A stretch of 11,186 bases of DNA. Source: Bacteroidales bacterium UBA2714 (GTDB taxonomy: Bacteria > Bacteroidota > Bacteroidia > Bacteroidales > P3). The notes beneath the pieces are model-generated. The model did not search any database, had not been told where the DNA came from, and was given only the letters and a program-made list of their open reading frames with translations. Of the stretch, positions 8,101 to 11,186 are shown in pieces; position 1 is the first letter of the stretch; each line of letters starts with the position of its first letter. The position numbers were made by a program, and so were the translations under genes. Location of the stretch: NCBI GenBank assembly GCA_002354035.1, contig DEKU01000001.1, positions 634-11,819 on the forward strand. The letters are read 5' to 3'.

Positions 8101-9414
8101 AACCGGGTTGATGTGCAAAAAGGGAGCGTCACCGCAGATTTCCGCAAAATCCTAGGCATTCAAAGTGTGGATGAGAAAAAAGACCGGGAGAAACATTCTC
8201 ACCACGCAGTCGACGCCGCAGTCCTCACCATGATACCTGTAGCCGCCAAGCGCGACCGAATGATTGAGCTATTCTACAAAAGCCAAGAAGCCCCAGACTC
8301 TGAAAAAGGTTCCTACTTGCACCAACTGAAAGAAGAGATTAAAACATGTAATGTGGGGAATATATCCAAACTTGTTGATACTATCGAGAAGAACATTCTC
8401 GTAAACCATATCTCAAAAGACCAAACGCTCTCACAAGCCAAGAAGCCACGCTATTCTGGCAAGAAACGGATTAAAGACCAATGGCTGCAAGGGGATTCCA
8501 TACGCGGAAGTCTTCACAAAGAAACATTCTACGGAGCAATTCAAAACAATAATACCGTGCGTTTAGTCGTAAGAAAAGAGCCCCGAAGCCTTGGCATCAA
8601 AAACAATAAAAGAATAAAAGACTACGACGAGCAACGCATCAACCTTATTGTAGACAAAAAAATAAGAGTTGACATTGCTTATCAAGTAAAATACTACATG
8701 CAAGAAGAAAATCTAACCTTTGCAGATGCTCTCGAAAAGGATTTCTATTGCTTAGACAAAAATATGAAAGCCATCAAACTCGACAAAAACGGTCGTCCCA
8801 TTTCGCATATTAGACACGTCCGATGTTTTGCGACTTCTGGGCAAGGGGAGTTACAATATGATACAGCACTATGTATCAAAACACAAACTTACCCTTCCAG
8901 ATGCAAATACAAAAACAATTATTATGTTCAAAACGATGATAACTATCTGTGCCTATACTATAACAATGAAGAAAAAGAACATAAAGCATTCCGACTTATC
9001 AGCTATTACGATGTCGCCCAACTGCATATAAGAAACGTGAACGCATTGTTTTTAGAACCCGAATTCGCCACCTTGAAGAAAGGGAATCGAAAACACGGAG
9101 CAACTGAAGACATTAGACTCAAGGCTATTATTAAAAAAGGCACACGCATACTATTATACAGCAATTATCCAGAAGAAGTAAGAGACTACGATAAAGAAAA
9201 GTTAAGCAATAACCTATATGTCGTATACAAATTCAACTATATCAATAAACCTTACATCTACATATACTTAAAACACCACCTTGAAGCTCGGGAAGAAAAG
9301 AAAACTCACAAAGAAGAAAACTCGTACCTTCGCTTTACCGCCAATAAGTTCAAAGCACTTATCGAACACGTAGATTTCGAAGTGGACCCGTTAGGAAACA
9401 TCACATTCAAATAA
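5173..9414 (+). CDS. cas9: Type II-C CRISPR RNA-guided endonuclease Cas9
   Basis: The 1413-residue product falls among the large Bacteroidetes II-C Cas9s. RuvC-I is GIDLGTNSIGLALRD with catalytic D9. The arginine-rich bridge helix spans about 57-74 (ERRRFRSTRRLYQARKYR). The recognition lobe fills the region to about residue 700. RuvC-II is RIVVESARD with E723. The HNH core begins FRCLYTG and continues VDIEHTIPRSISFDNSLSNR, with H843 as the catalytic histidine and N866 in the following HFNR as the likely metal-coordinating asparagine. RuvC-III is HSHHAVDAA with H1011 and D1014. All catalytic positions are present, so the nuclease should be active, cutting one strand with HNH and the other with RuvC. 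The C-terminal part, about 1100-1413, should hold the wedge and PAM-interacting domains. The ATG at 5173 gives MAQKIMGIDLGT, as usual for the family; M6 at 5188 is the alternative. cas1 starts 11 nt after the stop. The gene, especially its last third, is AT-rich compared with its neighbours. Confidence 0.98.
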   Translation: MAQKIMGIDLGTNSIGLALRDPDKSTDISDQLVYFTSIVFPKGVGNGQSGEFSYAAERRRFRSTRRLYQARKYRIWATLELLINHQCCPLTIDDLDRWRKYDKTKGLKRQYPIDAIPFEQWVRLDFNGDGIPDYRSPYQLREELTLKPIDWDSQIDRYKFGRAMYHIAQRRGFKSSKGETLKDSKESEDLSNIEISASMKKSEEKKSKSLKDYMESHNLKTVGCAFAQLEREGIRVRNSIYQAVQSQYLDEVREICLFQHIDTIDHSLFTGLTSTKAKEGTIFYRRPLRSQKGAVGKCVLEPFIRRCPTSHPDYEEFRALSFINNIKFRCNDQEEWKSLSPSERANLYNDCFTRTKPTFRFEEIRKWLEKSYPGNQFSYDNHTINYRDYTTVAGCPVICRLKKIMGDDWRTHIFTTNRTRTNYHTGEAHSIAYNYEDIWHLAYSSDDYEALAEFARETIGFDQKQADELTRLWSVIREGYASLSLKAIRNILPFLREGMIYSKAVALAKIPDILGRDCWEEHRDAIMARLDTIATENDYDRCVLSITNSLISNYKSRTIDNQQAHRNTAYKLDSSDKKDVKNCIIDTLSTRRWNNMTHSEQNNLQHDVEDLYQQFFSSTKREYYTIPRQSDKLKESLIKQFPEIPSKKWDKLYHHSMIDLFPSQKCQNKNTGDIVMNIKQLGTPDIGSIKKPVALRALHVLRKSINQLLLSGMIDDKTRIVVESARDLNDANWRKAIERYQKERDRENSAITEIIKEFRPNYSAEDIEKGRLLFEQIETGTINKEGNNSLTSSSHMGKVKATKFATDMQKYKLWKEQKFRCLYTGKYISLTSLFDDNKVDIEHTIPRSISFDNSLSNRTLCDSHFNRYSKSNRIPTELSNYADIKERIKPWEENVSHIKSQIELWKGYAKTAPTVERKNECIQQRHMWELELNYWQAKLRTFTVMKDDLDLGFRNSQLVDTRIITKYAFHYLKSVFNRVDVQKGSVTADFRKILGIQSVDEKKDREKHSHHAVDAAVLTMIPVAAKRDRMIELFYKSQEAPDSEKGSYLHQLKEEIKTCNVGNISKLVDTIEKNILVNHISKDQTLSQAKKPRYSGKKRIKDQWLQGDSIRGSLHKETFYGAIQNNNTVRLVVRKEPRSLGIKNNKRIKDYDEQRINLIVDKKIRVDIAYQVKYYMQEENLTFADALEKDFYCLDKNMKAIKLDKNGRPISHIRHVRCFATSGQGELQYDTALCIKTQTYPSRCKYKNNYYVQNDDNYLCLYYNNEEKEHKAFRLISYYDVAQLHIRNVNALFLEPEFATLKKGNRKHGATEDIRLKAIIKKGTRILLYSNYPEEVRDYDKEKLSNNLYVVYKFNYINKPYIYIYLKHHLEAREEKKTHKEENSYLRFTANKFKALIEHVDFEVDPLGNITFK

Positions 9415-9425
9415 CACGCCCTGCC

Positions 9426-10334
9426 ATGATTAAGCGCACTCTCTGTTTCTCCAACCCCGCCTACCTCTCCATGCGGAACCGCCAGCTTGTCGTCCGCCTC
9501 GAAAGACACGCCGACGGCGACCAGCCCGAAGTCACCATCCCCATCGAGGACATCGGCATGGTAGTGCTTGACAACCGCCAAATCACCATCACCCATGGCC
9601 TTATGGCCGCTCTGCTGGACAATAACGCCTCTGTCGTCACCTGCGACGAGAGCCATATTCCCGTGGGGCTTATGCTCCCGTTGGAAGGACACACGGTGCA
9701 AAGCGAGCGTTTTCAAGACCAATTGGGCGCCTCCCTGCCCCTCCGAAAGCAGCTGTGGCAGCAGACTGTCGGGCAGAAAATCTTGAATCAGGCCGCCTTG
9801 CTGCGCGAACTCTACGGGGCAGAGACGGGCAACATGCAGCAGTGGGCCGCCGATGTACGCTCCGGCGACAGCACCAATCTCGAAGGCCGCGCCGCCGCCT
9901 ACTACTGGAGCCAGATGTTCCCCGACATCAGAGGCTTCACCCGCGGCCGCGACGGACTGTATCCGAACAACTTCCTCAACTACGGTTATGCCATCCTGCG
10001 TGCCGTCATAGCCCGTGCCTTGGTCAGCAGCGGACTCCTCCCCACCCTCGGCATCCATCATCACAACCGCTACAACGCCTACTGCCTGGCCGACGACATC
10101 ATGGAGCCCTACCGCCCCTACGTCGACCGCCTGGTGGTACAAACCATCGGCCAGCACCCCCGCACCGCCGAAATCACCACTGACATCAAACGCATCCTCC
10201 TCACCATTCCCACCCTCGAAGTGCGCATCGGCGGACAGCGGAGCCCACTCATGGTGGCCGCCTCTCAGACCTCAGCATCCCTTGCCCGCTGCTATGCTGG
10301 CCAAATCCGCCGAATCTCCTACCCCGACATGTAA
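9426..10334 (+). CDS. cas1: CRISPR-associated integrase Cas1 (type II)
   Basis: This 302-residue, type II-sized Cas1 is the catalytic subunit of the Cas1-Cas2 spacer integrase. The N-terminal beta domain runs to about residue 85. The alpha-helical catalytic domain carries E153 in NLEGRAAAYYW. It also carries H212 in GIHHHNRYNAYCLADDIMEPYRP-like sequence (209-231, described by key residues G209, H211-H213, N214, N217, D223, D224, E227). By spacing to characterised type II Cas1 proteins, the metal site should be E153, H212 and E227. All are present, so activity is expected. The gene follows cas9 by 11 nt and its stop overlaps the cas2 start by one base (TAATG), so the three genes form one operon. 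GC content is much higher than in cas9. Confidence 0.97.
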   Translation: MIKRTLCFSNPAYLSMRNRQLVVRLERHADGDQPEVTIPIEDIGMVVLDNRQITITHGLMAALLDNNASVVTCDESHIPVGLMLPLEGHTVQSERFQDQLGASLPLRKQLWQQTVGQKILNQAALLRELYGAETGNMQQWAADVRSGDSTNLEGRAAAYYWSQMFPDIRGFTRGRDGLYPNNFLNYGYAILRAVIARALVSSGLLPTLGIHHHNRYNAYCLADDIMEPYRPYVDRLVVQTIGQHPRTAEITTDIKRILLTIPTLEVRIGGQRSPLMVAASQTSASLARCYAGQIRRISYPDM

Positions 10335-10666
10335 TGGACCGCTTCTCCGAATACCGCATCATGTGGCTGCTCGTCTTCTTCGACCTCCCTACCGACACCA
10401 AAAAGGAACGCAAAGCTGCCGCCGACTTCCGCAAACACCTTTTGGCCGATGGTTTCACCATGTTCCAGTTCTCCATCTACGTGCGCCACTGCGCCAGCCG
10501 TGAGAACGCAGAAGTCCACCTTAAGCGGGTCCGCTCACTCCTGCCACAATACGGACAGGTGGGCTGCCTTACCATCACTGACAAGCAGTTTGCCGACATC
10601 GAACTCTATGTCTGCAAAAAAGAAGTGCCACCCAATGCCCCCGGCCAACAACTCGAACTCTTCTGA
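10334..10666 (+). CDS. cas2: CRISPR-associated protein Cas2
   Basis: The product has 110 residues and a ferredoxin-like fold signature. The first strand is IMWLLVFFDLPTDT with the conserved Asp at D17, followed by a basic helix (KKERKAAADFRKHLL), FTMFQFSIYVRHC as the second strand, and a C-terminal tail ending GQQLELF. Cas2 dimers bridge two Cas1 dimers during spacer integration. The ATG shares its A with the cas1 stop codon, which gives translational coupling. M10 at 10361 is a possible but less likely start because it would remove part of the first strand. No csn2 or cas4 follows. The next element is a terminator and then the array, which fixes the locus as type II-C. Confidence 0.96.
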   Translation: MDRFSEYRIMWLLVFFDLPTDTKKERKAAADFRKHLLADGFTMFQFSIYVRHCASRENAEVHLKRVRSLLPQYGQVGCLTITDKQFADIELYVCKKEVPPNAPGQQLELF

Positions 10667-10698
10667 CCATAGGACAAGAAAAACGCCCACACATAACC

Positions 10699-10728
10699 AA
10701 AAATCCCGCCCAAATGGACGGGATTTTT
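10699..10728. terminator. Bidirectional Rho-independent terminator between cas2 and the array
   Basis: AAAAATCCCG and CGGGATTTTT form a stem closed by an inner CC/GG and an AAAT loop with a single C-A mismatch (CCCGCCC AAAT GGACGGG, 10705-10722). T-runs exist on both strands because A5 precedes and T5 follows. It can end the plus-strand cas operon, starting 33 nt after cas2, and also a minus-strand pre-crRNA leaving the array. Confidence 0.85.
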
Positions 10729-10733
10729 GATTC

Positions 10734-10804
10734 CATTGACATTCGATTAGACATTATATATCAGACGACTACACACATCATGGTGTTTATCGTATGTGTC
10801 AATG
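10734..10804. repeat. Imperfect inverted repeat between array flank and first repeat
   Basis: CATTGACA at 10734-10741 is the exact inverse complement of TGTCAATG at 10797-10804 inside the cas2-proximal repeat. CGAT at 10744-10747 pairs with ATCG at 10789-10792, and TAGACA (10748-10753) is close to the inverse of the GTGTTT end. The flank therefore looks like a diverged, inverted copy of about 20 nt of the repeat's outer half. It could fold with the last repeat of the pre-crRNA. With gaps allowed, chance cannot be excluded. Confidence 0.4.
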
Positions 10805-11186
10805 TCCTCTTTTTAAGCAATTCACAACCTCAGGCCATTGTTCTATGATTTTGTCTGGGTGTTTATCGTATGTGTCAATGTCCTCTTTTTAAGCAATTCA
10901 CAACCTGCACCGAGAGCGACCGCGTGATGCACCTGGTGTTTATCGTATGTGTCAATGTCCTCTTTTTAAGCAATTCACAACATATAGCACGATAGCGAAA
11001 AAATTCGTATGGTGTTTATCGTATGTGTCAATGTCCTCTTTTTAAGCAATTCACAACTGCAGTCTATTACTCTATCACAGACCTCCGGGTGTTTATCGTA
11101 TGTGTCAATGTCCTCTTTTTAAGCAATTCACAACTACCACTCGAGAGGGACAACTATCTTTGCGGTGTTTATCGTATGTGTCAATG
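10782..11186 (-). CRISPR. Type II-C CRISPR array, at least six repeats, truncated at the right edge
   Basis: Five complete and one partial identical repeats of 47 nt lie at 10782-10828, 10858-10904, 10935-10981, 11011-11057, 11088-11134 and 11164-11186 (23 nt seen). On the plus strand they begin GGTGTTTATCGTATG and end AAGCAATTCACAAC. Five spacers of 29, 30, 29, 30 and 29 nt separate them, all different from each other. The long repeat with a minus-strand start GTTGTGAATTGC is typical of Bacteroidetes II-C systems. Strand is inferred: the tracrRNA anti-repeat is complementary to the minus-strand repeat, so crRNAs should be read right to left, towards cas2. The leader would then lie beyond the window. 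No TAnnTTTG box was found inside the repeat on either strand. The cas2-proximal repeat is not degenerate. Confidence 0.98.

Noticed and set aside
9306..10157. Minus-strand open frame of 283 codons across the cas9 end and cas1
   Set aside because: It is a shadow of cas1; the product has no recognisable motif and would overlap an operon with tight gene spacing.
10667..10781. csn2, cas4 or another small cas gene after cas2
   Set aside because: The gap is 115 nt and holds only the terminator and flank; no such gene is present, which fits type II-C.
10782..10828. Promoter inside each CRISPR repeat
   Set aside because: No TAnnTTTG match exists in the repeat on either strand; the closest minus-strand stretch, GGACATTG, lacks the T and A of the box.

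Overview
The window looks like a chromosomal segment from a member of the Bacteroidota, most likely the order Bacteroidales. Its promoters follow the Bacteroidetes pattern (a TAnnTTTG -7 box, once with TTTG exactly 20 nt upstream). Starts are preceded by A/T-rich sequence rather than strong Shine-Dalgarno sites, and the CRISPR repeat, Cas9 and Cas1 are of the Bacteroidetes II-C kind. The genus cannot be fixed from the sequence.

Left part (1-2361, all minus strand). A secreted protein with tandem 26-residue YD-type repeats runs off the left edge. Beyond it lies a two-gene operon: an ABC/SMC-like AAA ATPase (1345-2361), then a small protein with a PD-(D/E)XK nuclease-like motif (818-1348), coupled by a 4-nt ATGA overlap. 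This pair resembles ATPase-plus-nuclease defence modules and is the least characterised item here.

Middle (2487-4882). A GC-rich CstA-family transporter on the minus strand is divergent from an uncharacterised secreted, probably outer-membrane, protein on the plus strand. Each has a recognisable Bacteroidetes -7 box.

Right part (about 4883-11186). This is a type II-C CRISPR-Cas locus: cas9, cas1 and cas2 in one plus-strand operon with no csn2 or cas4. A CRISPR array of at least six identical 47-nt repeats with 29-30 nt spacers follows and continues past the window edge. A tracrRNA of about 75 nt can be read on the minus strand just upstream of cas9. It has a promoter, a 20-nt anti-repeat, the conserved ACAAUAAGGC/GCC element and a hairpin plus T6 terminator. 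The anti-repeat orientation implies that crRNAs come from the minus strand of the array, towards cas2. A terminator with T-runs on both strands sits between the convergent cas operon and array.

Cas1-Cas2 would acquire spacers. tracrRNA and pre-crRNA would pair over 17 of 20 positions (18 with a G-U), and Cas9 would use the processed guide to cut DNA. cas9, and especially its 3' third, is clearly more AT-rich than cas1, cas2 and the flanking genes, which suggests the parts have different histories.
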